A DNA stretch of 64,000 nt, taken from positions 81,409 to 145,408 of the forward strand of contig QLIY01000365.1 of the NCBI GenBank assembly GCA_003260075.1, given 5' to 3'. This document shows positions 1 to 10,989 of this stretch, in pieces; position 1 is the first letter of the stretch, and each line of letters opens with the position of its first letter. The position numbers were made by a program, and so were the translations under genes. The DNA is from Phallusia mammillata (lineage: Eukaryota > Chordata > Ascidiacea > Phlebobranchia > Ascidiidae). Below the pieces are notes generated by a model, which did no database searches, had not been told where the DNA came from, and worked only from the letters and a program-made list of their open reading frames with translations.

Positions 1-76
1 AAATTTAAATTTTCGGTCGTCTTTATTTTTGAAGTTGCCCACTTAAGAATGCAGAAAATTAGTTTTCAGGTACATA

Positions 77-250
77 CAATGGTGGGATTCAGCCAGTTCG
101 CACCGGTTCTATAAACCCGTCACGCTAAAATTTTATGAGATCTGCGAACCGGTTAACATTACTGGTTACTGTCAATGGACTTTTTGTAACAGAACCGGCT
201 AAAACTTTCGTGATAGAAACGGCTGACAAAAAATTCGAATCCCATCATTG
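77..250. repeat. hAT-like MITE, GGTGGGATTC family
   Basis: The left end reads GGTGGGATTCAGCC and the right end is its imperfect inverse, GAATCCCATCATTG. The interior has the family core (ACCGGTTCTATA, TACTGGTTACTGTCAATGGA). The same element recurs at least ten times in this window. Ends beginning CAGTGGTGGG and 8-bp target duplications in better copies place it with hAT transposons. Confidence 0.75.
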
Positions 251-272
251 GGCACACACATTAGGCTATTAC

Positions 273-3200
273 CTTGTCTAGGTGTTCGAGACATACAGGG
301 CATTTTAACCGAAGTACAGCAGCTTGTTGTTCTTCAGTAGAGGTTTCTGGATGATTGTTGTTAGTTATTGTGCTGGTACCGGTTCGGTTCTGTGACGAAA
401 CAACAGTTTTATGTGACGTAACAACCTTATTGTGAGACAAGTGTATTACATTGTGACGTACCAGCTGTGAAGGTGACGTCAGATCGACAAAAGGTACTTC
501 TGTGACGTTATTGGGGGTTGAGCACGTCAAATCAACTGAAACACAACAAAAGAAATCTGTTTCAGACAAAATTTAGTTTCAACAAATGTAACGACAAAAA
601 AATGCAAATACTATTTTGAACTGGAGACTCTTTTTTTTCTTACTTATTTCCCAACACAGCTAAATTTCAAATGCTAATCTAAGTCTAAGTCTAGCTTTGG
701 GACTGAGTTCTTAAAAGCAATGTTCAAATCACAGGCCCAAAGCTAATGCAACCCGCAATCACACGTGTACATACCAAAGGACAGCAACACGTATATAATC
801 TTTTTTCTATTGTTTATCATGCACTGTAGTACTACGCGCATTCAGTGTTATTTACTCTGATGAAGGCGACCTGTATAGGACGTCGAAACGTCGGAATAAA
901 ACTACATTTGCCAGATAAGCTCTATTAACTTGATATTATGCCTGGCAGCAATAGCTTATACATTATCCTAACACCTTCAAGGTGGTAAAACTAAAACAGA
1001 CCAATCGCATTATCGGAACACCGGTTTGACAGTGAGAAAATAGCTGGGTATTAACCACCAAAATGAAGCTGGTCAGCAATCGCAATTGCGCTAAAACTAA
1101 AAAAGATACGATACTGAAATTTTGACACAATATTCTACGCTTTTAAACCTCACCCTCTTCATTATCAGATTGATCTTGATAAATCCAATTCTCGGTTATT
1201 TCCAGCATAACCTGTTCAGCAGTTTTCAGACCAAGCAAGTCTTTACATGAAGACATTTTGAACTATTCTACTCTGCTACCTTACGACGCTGCAACTGATT
1301 TTAAATTGAGCCCTACGTCGCTTATACACACTCGCCGAAACGGTTTTGCACGCTCAAGCCGGGACTTGTATTCAGCGAACAGCTGATCGCATACGTCACA
1401 GCGATACGGGACGCTGATTGGTCGAGCGCTTCAACGGTCTCAAACGACAATAGGCGAGTTTATTAAATGGCAACGGAAGAAAGGGTTCTGTGTGCTCAGT
1501 GACGTAACAATGCAAACAAAGCGTTTCGGTTTAACACGTGGTAAATTTTCCTTTTTTTCCAGTCCCACATACTATGAATTGAGTCCACAAAAATGTAGCT
1601 AAATGATTTATTTTTGTTTGGCAAAGTATGCTATCAGCAATAGGGACTTTATTACAACAGAACAACATGACATCTTGACAGGTAAACTTACATCCAAACT
1701 TGCAAAACTTTTGTGTTCGGCAACTTAGTCGCTGCGTTTTAAGAACAAAGCTTTGGAGCTCAAACCTGCCACAGTTACAACAAAATTTTGCAAAGAATGT
1801 TTGGCAACCCTCTTTGTTTAACTTGCAAAGCTTTTGTGTATGACAACTTGACCACCCAGTTTTTAGTTTAACAACAGATGTTTTAATCATTGCCAGTCTA
1901 TTGAGGAAACGAACAAAATATTAATCCCACATTTAAACCACTAGTCCGCTACAGTTTATTGCTTTCGACATTCAAAAAAAATCAGCTAATATTACTGAAC
2001 ACACATTTCTTTGCAAATTTATTCACCAACAGACATAATATCGCAACCCCTTTGTTGAACTTGCAAAGCATTTGTGTATGATAACTTGACCACTACGCTT
2101 TTCAGTTTTAACAACATATGTGTAAAAGCCTCATCCTGTGGCAGTTACAACAAAATTTAATAAAGAAGGTTTGGCAATTCAATGAAATGAGTTTAACACT
2201 TAACAATCAAAAAGGTCGTTATAAAAGCATAAGGCATTGTCAGTCTATTGAGGACAAAAATGAAACAAACAATCAATCGATCCTATGTTTAAAGTACTAC
2301 ATTATAAAAGTTTCACCATTTACAACAAAATTTCGGCTAATATAACTTAACACATATTTCTTTTAGTCAGAAAGTTTTGTTTTTTAATTTTAACAACAAA
2401 TGTTCAAAAGCCTAAACCTGCAGCAATTACAACAAAACTTTAATGAAATGAGCATTGATTTAACAATCAACAAGGTTGTTAAGGCATAAGGCATTTAGCC
2501 ATTGTCAGTCCATTTACAACTAAATCACTAGTCCCCTACAGTTTAAAGCAGGGGTGTCCAACACGTGGCATGCATGCCAAAAGTGACATGCAGAGCATTT
2601 GAAAATGGCACACAAGCTTTTGCGAATTCAGATGGTAAACATTAGGATTTTTCACGCAATTAAATTTGTTTCTATTGATTCTTCTTGGCCTTTATTCTAA
2701 CTTCTGTAAAGATTACCAGTAGTAAAGTTACACAACCCACTATATAAATTGTTCGTTTTTTGACAAAACTTAAGCCCCGTTGCAAACTATTTGTATCTTG
2801 TGTCGTAAACATAATTACAGGTTTATGGAGTATCATAAACTGAGCCGGTACCGTTAAGATGTTTAAGAAATGGTTTGGCAAAAGTACCAAACGTTGGCAC
2901 ACCAGTATATTTTAAAACTAAATTTAGCATGGTGGTGTGTTCGAGTTGGACACCTCTGGTTTAAAGCTTTTAACACTTTAACACAAATCTGCTTATATAA
3001 TTAACACATATTTCTTTGCAAATTTAGTCAGCAACAGAGAAAGCTTTACCGATATCGTCGTTCTGAACTCTTCTTCGTCTCCGAGATCTGGCAGTTGTTG
3101 TTGGAGATAAAGAATCAACCAAAATAACGTCATTGCTAGAGTCCGACGTCTCTGGCTGCCGATGCCTTCTGCGTCTTCCGCTAAACATTAAAGAACATTT

Positions 3201-4192
3201 TAGGTTGCGTCCTCTCACCATGAGAAAATTTGGACAGGAAATGACAACTAGTCATAACAGTGACATAACAACAAACAATGAAAAAAATGTACCTAGTCTC
3301 ATGTCACAAATACCATTTCAGTCTTGCTAAAGCTGCGGCTCAAAATGTAGAAGTGTGAGAAATAGCACTTCATATTATGTGCAAAAATTCAAATCCAAAA
3401 GGGTCATTAATAACACTTTACTGTATCAAGCTACCGAAAGCCAGAGAAATCATCCTTTTTTAAAATCTAGGACATTGTTAAATGTAATTGTTAAAAGTAC
3501 TGTGTAAAAAACTTGACAACAGTTGCTAACTAGTATCATTTCACTTGACAATATGTCACTTGCTGCAGGCAAGCTAATCCACAACACCACTAAACCACAC
3601 AATTAAGTTAAGGGTCTAAATCAGGGGTGGGGAACCTGCGGCCCATTTGCCTTTTTAATGTGGCCACCGTCACAATTTTGTTAAAGAACAGTATACAACA
3701 CAGCATAAAAAAACAATGAAATGCTTATGCACAAATATTTCGTTGAAATGACTTCGACATTATTGGTAATCTTCCCATTCCACATTATGACGCCTAACTT
3801 ATTAAAATTGCCACACTTTCAACCGTTTGCTATATTTGTGACGTAACAGTCCCATGAATGCCTCAATGAAATATAAAACCACTTGTGTGCTTTGGGCATT
3901 TTACAAGAAATTTGAAGATAACAAAATATTAGGCCCCCTTGAAAATGTTGTGCAATTCATGCAGCCCGCCGCTCTAAGTAGGTTCCCCACCCCTGGTCTA
4001 AATTGACAAAAAAGTGGCACATTGATACCAAGGGCTTTTGACCAATTGTCTAACTATCCGGACTGTTGTAATTCTCACCAGTCTTTTGCGGTCAGTGATA
4101 TAGTTTTGAAACCACAAACTTTATTCAAAACTTACTCACCGTCCGGCAAGAGGTCTTTCAACCGTTTGAATTTCATCAGCGTCACTTGTCAT
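273..4192 (-). CDS. rnf4: RNF4-like SUMO-targeted E3 ubiquitin ligase, 5' part
   Basis: Three exons on the minus strand: 4140-4192 (start codon at 4192), 3050-3180 and 273-535, joined in phases 2 and 1 and ending in phase 0 at a GTAATA donor. The 149 codons begin MTSDADEIQTVERPLAG. An Arg-rich stretch and the hydrophobic SUMO-interaction motif DVILVDS follow in exon 2, then more basic residues. The exon 2-3 junction creates VDLTC, followed by FVDLT. Exon 3 ends in LKCPVCLEHLDK, the first two zinc ligands of a RING finger. Known: vertebrate RNF4 carries several N-terminal SUMO-interaction motifs of the VDLT type, an Arg-rich patch and a C-terminal RING, and ubiquitylates poly-SUMOylated nuclear proteins. 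Inference: this is the ascidian counterpart. The rest of the RING must lie left of position 1. Introns 1 and 2 carry hAT MITEs. Confidence 0.8.
1154..1256 (-). CDS. Possible alternative first exon of the RNF4-like gene
   Basis: Within intron 2 of the RNF4-like gene, an ATG at 1256 opens 34 codons (MSSCKDLLGLKTAEQ...DQSDNEE) ending at a GTGAGG donor in phase 1. This is exactly the phase needed to join the 273-535 exon, and would place the acidic end DQSDNEE directly before the VDLTC motif; acidic flanks are typical of SUMO-interaction motifs. Just upstream (1300-1520) are CpG-containing sequences and a TGACGTAA element, compatible with a second promoter. Without splicing the frame stops three codons on. 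No homology was recognised for the peptide itself, and no transcript evidence is available. It could instead be a chance ORF or the first exon of another gene. Confidence 0.4.
2549..2958. mobile_element. hAT MITE with 8-bp target duplication
   Basis: The termini CAGGGGTGTCCAAC and GTTGGACACCTCTG are inverted repeats, flanked on both sides by the 8-bp direct repeat GTTTAAAG (2541-2548 and 2959-2966). It lies in intron 2 of the RNF4-like gene and has no transposase ORF. A short hydrophobic ORF inside it on the minus strand is not credible as a gene. Confidence 0.9.
3622..3995. mobile_element. hAT MITE with 8-bp target duplication
   Basis: Inverted ends CAGGGGTGGGGAACC and GGTTCCCCACCCCTG are flanked by the perfect 8-bp repeat GTCTAAAT (3614-3621 and 3996-4003). 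The element is non-autonomous and sits in intron 1 of the RNF4-like gene. Confidence 0.92.
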
Positions 4193-6859
4193 GTTATTGT
4201 ATTTTTAAAAAATAAGCAAAGGTTCTGAAAAACTATTTAAACAATCTAAAAAAGACAAAGTACTTCTGTGAACAACCCACAATGTTTTTTTGTGATGTAT
4301 GGGGTTGTACCCTGTTGCTCACCACAAACTGGAGTGCCGTTTGATGGCTACACTAGCCAATGCGGCCGATCTCTCGTCACCAGCTGCACTGATGAGACCT
4401 TATAGGTCGAAACAGTGTGCACTGTCTGCAGCTTCCTTATTACCTGGTAAACTCATAACAAATGCAAAAACAAAAATCGCCTGCATTTGCACAATATTAA
4501 AAAATATAGGCACACAGGAATATAAGCTGCAAACTAGAAATCAGTTTATCAAGACACGAAGAAATTATGTATTGGTGTTGCTTTATATGTTTGTGTCAGT
4601 GGCATAAATTAATATTGATGATTCATCATGATTCAACTATTTAGTTGCACATTTATTGATGTCGATTTACGTTATGTAGTAGACAACCACGACGTTGGTA
4701 ACATTACGACCTTTTGTTTTAAGTCACACACGTAAATTGACATTTTGTTTTAAGTCATGCACGTAAATTAAATACCAACTGTATCTCTGATTTATGTGCC
4801 TAGATTGGCACATTTCGACTTGACAACAAAGGTCTAACCTTTACTATTACCAAGATATCTGTTAATTTTATTTTAAAAGTGATATTTCATGCTAGCAAAT
4901 AGCAATGAATTATTTTGTTGGTTCACATTAGAGTAAAGCGTTTGGTTGTAATTATTCAAAACCTGAAAATGCAGCTAGAATCAAATGCAAATTTAGCGTT
5001 AACTGCTAGTAGAGCAAAGCCAGCTTGTGTGCTACAAGGGTGGCCCACACACTAACCTAATGTATCTGGCCTAATAATAACATTAATTGCACACCCTTGG
5101 CTCCTAACAACCTTTAAAATTGGTTTCAACATTTAATCAGGTATGTAATAAAGAAGGTTTTATGACCATAAACATAAACCAATTTAGTTTAATACCAGTC
5201 AGCACTCAACATACAGTTTAAAACCACTTCCGCTTATCTTGTTGAACAAATACAACACATTTATACATTTTTCAAATACAAAGTTGTTTTTTTAGCGTTT
5301 ATTCTATAAAAAACAAATGATTTACTTCAACTATGATTATACTTCGTCCATTACCAAAAAAATATAAGAAACTTCTAGATCTCTAAAGTTGATCTTACTA
5401 GAGCAAATGAAGACTAAATCATCTATTCTTGATGACGCGAATTTTATTCGGCACCTATTGCGTCAGAATTACGTCATTTAAATAACAGCTGGCAAAAAAA
5501 CCAAAAAATATTTTTGTTGTCGTATTATTGACCGACGTTTATGTTTCCCTGATTGGATATATTTTTTGCTCGCATCCGACATTTACAGAACAAAGAAAAG
5601 GCGGCAAATCTGAGTTTTCCAAGCGACATTTTTAAAACAAAGAAAACAGGCTTTTTTGCTTCCTTATTCGAAAGCTTTGGCAAATAATAAGTAATCTATG
5701 TTGTACAATTTATGTAACAGGCTATATGTAAGCATTTGTGTAAAAGTTTAGTATGTTTTTCGATAAATCAGATGTAAATAACTGAGAAGTGTTGATTAAG
5801 TCGGCCATATTGGAGACTTGGAGCCTGTACCTATTTTTGCCGATTTTTTTCCTTATATTGCATACAGGTCAGTACTTTTTAACTCTTTTTCTAAAACAAA
5901 AAAAGTTGAGGATTATAATTATATCATAATCATTATCAAACTTGATAATTATCAAAAAAATCTGTTCGTTTTCGCATTTTGCAAATTTTCAGTTATTGTA
6001 TTGCTGACTATTTTCCTTAGATGTTACATAAACCGTAAATGGTCTGTTTGTTGGAATTAAGTCACTAAAATTAACATGGGGGGGGGGGGCTATTGCTGAC
6101 TATTTTCCTTAGATGTTACATAAACCGTAAGCATATTTCCAAAATGTTTCCGAATTCGAACCACAGGGCTGGGGGGGGGGCTTACTAAAGCAAAAGTTTG
6201 TAACTCTTGTTGTACGACTTTCTGTCTTGCTTATTAGATTAACCTCGCTGACATTAGATTTGTGGGGAAAATTGATTCCGCAATTTTCTGACATTTAGCA
6301 AAAGTGCTTGCGCGGGAAGTCACCCTCGGCCGGGGAATGTTTCCCCCGTTTCGGCGGAACATTTTTTATGATTTATTATAAAACCTCTTACCTCACCCAG
6401 TGATGGGATTACATTTTTTTTGTCACCCGGTTCTATCACAAAAGTCATATTTTTCAGCCGGTTCTGTTAAAAAAAAAGTCCATTGACAGTAACCAGTAAT
6501 GCTAACCGGTTCGCTGATCTCAAAGTCAATTGACAGTAACCAGTAATGCTAACTGGTTCGCTGATCTCATAAAATTTCGAGTGGACGGTTCTATAGAACC
6601 GGTACGAACCGGCTGAATCCCAACAGTGTTTGTATTTAGTAATTATTATCACAGACGGTTCTATAGAACCGGTGCGAACCGGCTTAATCCCACCACTGCC
6701 TTACCTAATAGCACTAACCGCTAGCAAGTGTCACCCGATTAATGGAGATCTTCAATATGGAGGAAATAAGAGCTGTCATTTAAAGAATTGTGTGTAATGT
6801 TTTTAAACACAAAGAGAACACAAGGTTACACTTAACAAAGGAAAAAATAAACAAAACAC
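4193..6859. other. Spacer between RNF4-like gene and GPCR gene
   Basis: No coding exon is supported here. It holds a copy of a repeat with the phrase GTCGAAACAGTGTGCACTGTC (about 4290-4440), AT-rich unique sequence, two G-runs (6078-6089 and 6171-6180) and hAT-like MITE sequence at 6398-6698. The segment before the first G-run (about 5992-6035) is repeated right after it (about 6091-6130), so this looks like an assembly join. Confidence 0.6.
6398..6698. repeat. hAT-like MITE copies, GGTGGGATTC family
   Basis: Starts CAGTGATGGGATT and ends AATCCCACCACTG. The core is partly duplicated inside: the CCAGTAATGCTAAC block occurs twice, as does the block ending in GGTTCTATAGAACCGGT. It is probably two nested or merged copies. 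It lies just downstream of the GPCR stop codon. Confidence 0.65.
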
Positions 6860-7249
6860 TTAAGGACAATGAAATATCTTTTTGACCAGCGTTTTTGAGG
6901 CACTTCGAAGGGTTTTAGAGCCGAGATTGTACATGACTGGGTTCATGCATTCACTGAATCGCAGGACGACATACGATAAAGTCCCAAACCAGTAATCGTC
7001 ATTGGAACTTTTCCTAGCTTCGGGAGTAGCAGTTGACCACAGAAGATAGATAGTTACTGGTACGTAGCCAATCATGAACGAAATAACAATCAGAGTCAAC
7101 TGGGTAAAAGTGCTGAGGTCATGATGGCTAGCCATTTCTCTTGAGTTGGTCTTCATCAGTCGAGCGTGACCGACGGTTTCTCGCGAACTAGATTGCTTCA
7201 CTGGACCGTGACCACGGGAATTAGTGGCGGTTACTCGACCGTGACTGGG

Positions 7250-7317
<68 letters not shown>

Positions 7318-10300
7318 TGTTCACGTGACCGTTGTCATGGCCGTCGACGATATCAGGAAGACTCGAACATGACGTGATAGTCATGCTTGTGGCTATGACG
7401 TCACCATCATGACGTAACTGTGACGTGCGTAGATGTATGCTCGATAGGTGTCGCTCTCGATATCTGCTTAAGACAAAAATATTTTAGTAAATAAAGTTGA
7501 GGATTTGAATGAATCTGTAAATTAAAATACCAACTCCATTGGCACATTTTGACTTGTCAACAAAGATCTAACCATTACTATTACCAAGATATCTGTTAAT
7601 TTTATTTTAAAAGTAAATTTTATTTTACTCGATATCTGTTAGGAACAAGAATATTTTAGCAAATAAAGTTAAGAATTGGAAAAAAATTAGGTACACTATT
7701 CACGGTTTTGAATAATCTGAGCAGAAAAAATCAGAGCCAGTATATTTGTGTAAAACATAACTACGTTTAGACAAGTGCTATTGTCATCATCGGGTCACAA
7801 GAATTGCGTTCTGTCGCTTTTAATTCGTATGACTTGATGATAACAACACCACTTGTCGAAACGTCGTTATGTTTTACACAAATATATACTAGCTCTGATT
7901 TTTTTGCTTGGAAATATTCAGTTTTACCTCCGTTTTACGATGATCGTTCTGGCGATTGCCAATGAGAGGAGCGTTATAAGTACGACTGGGAGGTAGAACA
8001 ACGTTGAGTTTACGATGTAGATATATATGTCGTACTGATCAACACAACATGACGGCGTGCTTATGAGGGAACACGATGGCCAATAACTCCCTTGCGGCCT
8101 CTCAGCTGCAAAAATACGAAATATTATTGGTTTAATGGTAAAAATAACGGCCTAAATAGACGTTAAAAGCGACATGCTTTATTTTTCAAACGTTTCGGCA
8201 AATGCTCATGCCATCAACAGTGATATGAATGGCCACATCAGTTACACCCGTTTATATACACGCGAGTCAGGTGACGGAATGATAAAAAGGTGCGAAACAA
8301 GCGTCGCGTAAAAACGATAAATTATTGGTTTAAAACGAATAAATACCTTTGTTTAAGTCAACACCCATAAATATCCCGAGCGGTACCGAAGTTCCAATAG
8401 AAACAATCCACACCAGTAGAATGTACATAAGGATGTGTCGCTTACGGATCTTCGCCACGTAGAAGGGCCGGTGTACTGCTGTGTAGCGTAAAGCCGCGAA
8501 AGACACGATTTGCAATGATGTGACGTAGTTGGTGGCGAAATCGCTCACCCAGTAAAATTTGCCTGCGAAATATATATAATGTTGAAGTCGCTGTAACGAA
8601 AGTCGTGTTGATTAAAACACAGAATTAGGGTTAGATTTAAATTAACTGTTTATTGTGTTACCATTTCATTCAAAAAATTGCTTAGTAAATTGAAATTTTG
8701 TTTCGCAACCTTAAATTAGAATAAATTTTATTTGAGAAAAAGTCTAGTTCAGTGGTTCTTAAACTTTTTTTGTTGCGACGCCCCTGGAAAAGTTTTCTGG
8801 ACTTTCGACGGACCAGCAAATAAAAGTTAATGAGAAAACTTATTATTAAAGTTATGTTTATTGATACAACAACAAAAAGCCGCGAAACGCAACTATTCTG
8901 CGACGCCCTTGGAAAACTAAAACGACGCACCAGGGCGTCGCGACGCACAGTTTGAGAACTACTGGTCTAGTCGATTACTTTCAAAGTTATATTCTGCTGC
9001 GTTTTTGTTTCCAAGCTTTGCCAAATCTCTAAGTATAAACGTAAATGCTTTTCAGATGCTCAAGACCCAGTTTATAGACTAAGTAGTGCTGTGCTAAAAT
9101 AAGCTTTTTGAGGGGGGGGGGGTTTTTGTTTCCAAGCTTTGCCAAATCTCTAAGTATAAACTTAAATGCTTTTCAGATGCTCATGACCCAGTTTATAGAC
9201 TAAGTAGTGCTGTGCTAAAATAAGCTTTTTGATATTCTACTTTCTATAGTCAGTCAAAAAATAATAATTAAAAATAAAACACTAGAATTTAGGTGTTTTT
9301 TTTTTCAGTGTAAACAATGAAGTATGCTAAAAATGAGCTATTGCAATTTGCTTTCCGGGACTGACAAAAAACTTGTAAAACAATTAAACTTGTTTTCTAC
9401 TTACACCAGAAATTTCCCCATTCCCACAAGTGAAATCCCCAAGTCCTTCGGTATAGCCACAAGGGAGAGCAAAAGAGCGCAGAAATTAAATCGGAAAGAC
9501 AGAGACTGAATAAGAAGTAATTTGCTTTGGTGTGAAGGGACTTATTGGTGAATATTACAGCCATGGTAAGCGTGCTGCCTGTTGCACTGACAAGTAGAAA
9601 TAATCCGATAATGAAAGACAGGACGACCATTGTAGTGTAAGTGGGTAATTCATCGCCTAAAAAAGATAAATAAATGCTAGTTATAACTTAAAAAAAGAAA
9701 ATTAGGCACTGTATTTTCGAAATATATAACACAACATTTCAAAGTGGGTTCGGGGGCCAATAAAAAACGTTTTACGAAAAGGCTGCCTTCCACCGTATGC
9801 GTGAAAGTTTCAAGAAATAAAAACAAACTAAATTAATTACTATATTTTCTAGAATCTAGATAGATGATCAAACATTGTAATTTGTTGTGGATCAATGGAA
9901 ACGTTTTAAGCTAAATGACTGCCCCTAAAACGAGTGCGTTGTAGTTTTAAAAAAATAAAGACAAATTTAGGCACTATTTTTCTGAGCTTATAGATTTACG
10001 TACTATACGTTGCGATGTGAAGTGAAGTGATGGAGATACGGAAAACGTTTTTAACAAAATGACTACCCAAAAACCGGTGGATTGAAAGAAATTAAAGACA
10101 AAACAGAGTACTGTGTTTTCTAGATGACCTACACGTTGTAATGTAAATCAAAGACCGATAAAAAAACGTTACAAGCAAAATGAATGCCCCCTAAAAACAG
10201 ATGAAACGTTTTGAGAATTAAAACAACACAAAATTAAGTACCGTGTTTTCTAAGAAACGGTTTTCAGTGCATAGTCAATCATGGACACGTTTAAAGCAAA

Positions 10301-10989
10301 AATACTGCCCGACGAGTGCAAGTTGGGAGAAAAAATGAAGCAAAATCTTAACTGTATTGTGCATAGTCACATACATATTCTATGACAACACAGTTTATTG
10401 ACAGTGCGAGATTGGCTTTGTTTGATGACAAACAAAGACCTTTTATCATGTGGCGTTTAAGCTAAATTTTTGGCGACTAATCAAATGAACGTATAAAGGC
10501 GAACGCTTGCCAACCTTACTAAGGCCCTGTTGCCGTATAACTGCTAGAAAAGTTACGAAAAAATTAGTAAGCAACACATATTAAGACGAAATAAGCGAAA
10601 ATTTGGCAAATTAGGTCAAAAACATGACATTGTGTTATAGTTAATGTCGCATAACCTAGTATTGATTAGTCAAATCTTTACCCCAAATAGTCGTTTAATG
10701 TGTTTTATCTGTTAATTTCGCGACAAAATAAAAATTTAAGACACCAATTTACGGAGAAGAACAACACTTTATAATTCTTTCTGCCTTTTGTTTACATTTG
10801 ATAAATATGTCATGCAATATGCAGCAAACTAGTTGAAAATGTAACTATAATTTCAACTTTCCAATAAACTACTAGTTTAATTTTTTTGGGTTCAACATCC
10901 TTACCTGATGCCAATGTGTAAGTGACGTTATCCGCCGGATATGACGTAACAGTCACATAGTCCACATCCATTACATGCCGCAGTGCCAT
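6860..10989 (-). CDS. Rhodopsin-class (class A) G protein-coupled receptor
   Basis: Five exons on the minus strand: 10905-10989 (start at 10989), 9405-9656, 8347-8562, 7928-8105 and 6860-7463 (stop at 6860-6862). Phases 1,1,1,2 are all consistent; 444 codons include about 22 artificial prolines. The N-terminus is short with an NVT glycosylation site and no signal peptide. TM1-TM2 are in exon 2 (LCLSDLISALFCSPLWLY has the TM2 Asp), the TM3-TM4 pair in exon 3, TM5 in exon 4, and TM6-TM7 in exon 5 with the NPxxY motif as NPVMYN. The E/DRY box reads ALRYTAV, so the acidic residue is replaced by Leu. ECL2 has two candidate disulphide cysteines. The C-tail is short, ending KKIFHCP. Loop 3 contains the 65-nt G-run (7251-7315), so its true length is unknown. 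The family is peptide- or amine-like; the ligand cannot be assigned. Confidence 0.85.
7251..7315. other. 65-nt G-run inside GPCR coding exon (probable gap)
   Basis: An uninterrupted run of 65 G on the plus strand, read as about 22 prolines in the receptor's third intracellular loop. The frame is the same on both sides, but that happens one time in three by chance. Given some 30 similar runs in non-coding DNA of this window, many at duplicated junctions, it is best treated as unsequenced or misassembled DNA. Confidence 0.75.
7742..7888. repeat. Hairpin-type inverted-repeat element in GPCR intron 4
   Basis: The left arm (ATTTGTGTAAAACATAACTA, then CGTTTAGACAAGTG) is repeated in reverse complement on the right (CACTTGTCGAAACGTCGTT, then ATGTTTTACACAAAT), with a short centre around 7785-7835. 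Such long palindromes are typical of MITEs. The CGAAACGTC phrase recurs in other repeat families of this window. Confidence 0.6.
8750..8964. mobile_element. hAT MITE with near-perfect target duplication
   Basis: Ends CAGTGGTTCTTAAAC and GTTTGAGAACTACTG are inverted repeats. Flanks GTCTAGTT (8742-8749) and GTCTAGTC (8965-8972) match at 7 of 8 bases. It lies in intron 2 of the GPCR gene and has no transposase. Confidence 0.85.
9001..9235. repeat. Direct duplication split by an 11-nt G-run
   Basis: About 105 bp before the G-run (9112-9122) is repeated immediately after it, with a few single-base differences (for example AAACGTAAATG versus AAACTTAAATG). The copies look like two haplotypes or overlapping contig ends left unmerged. 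Confidence 0.7.

Noticed and set aside
1531-1890. A 119-codon Cys-rich ORF on the minus strand
   Set aside because: It comes from a local repeat of CTTTTGTGTATGACAACTTG and CTTGCAAAG phrases that recurs with frame breaks at 2040-2110; the Cys spacing fits no known module.
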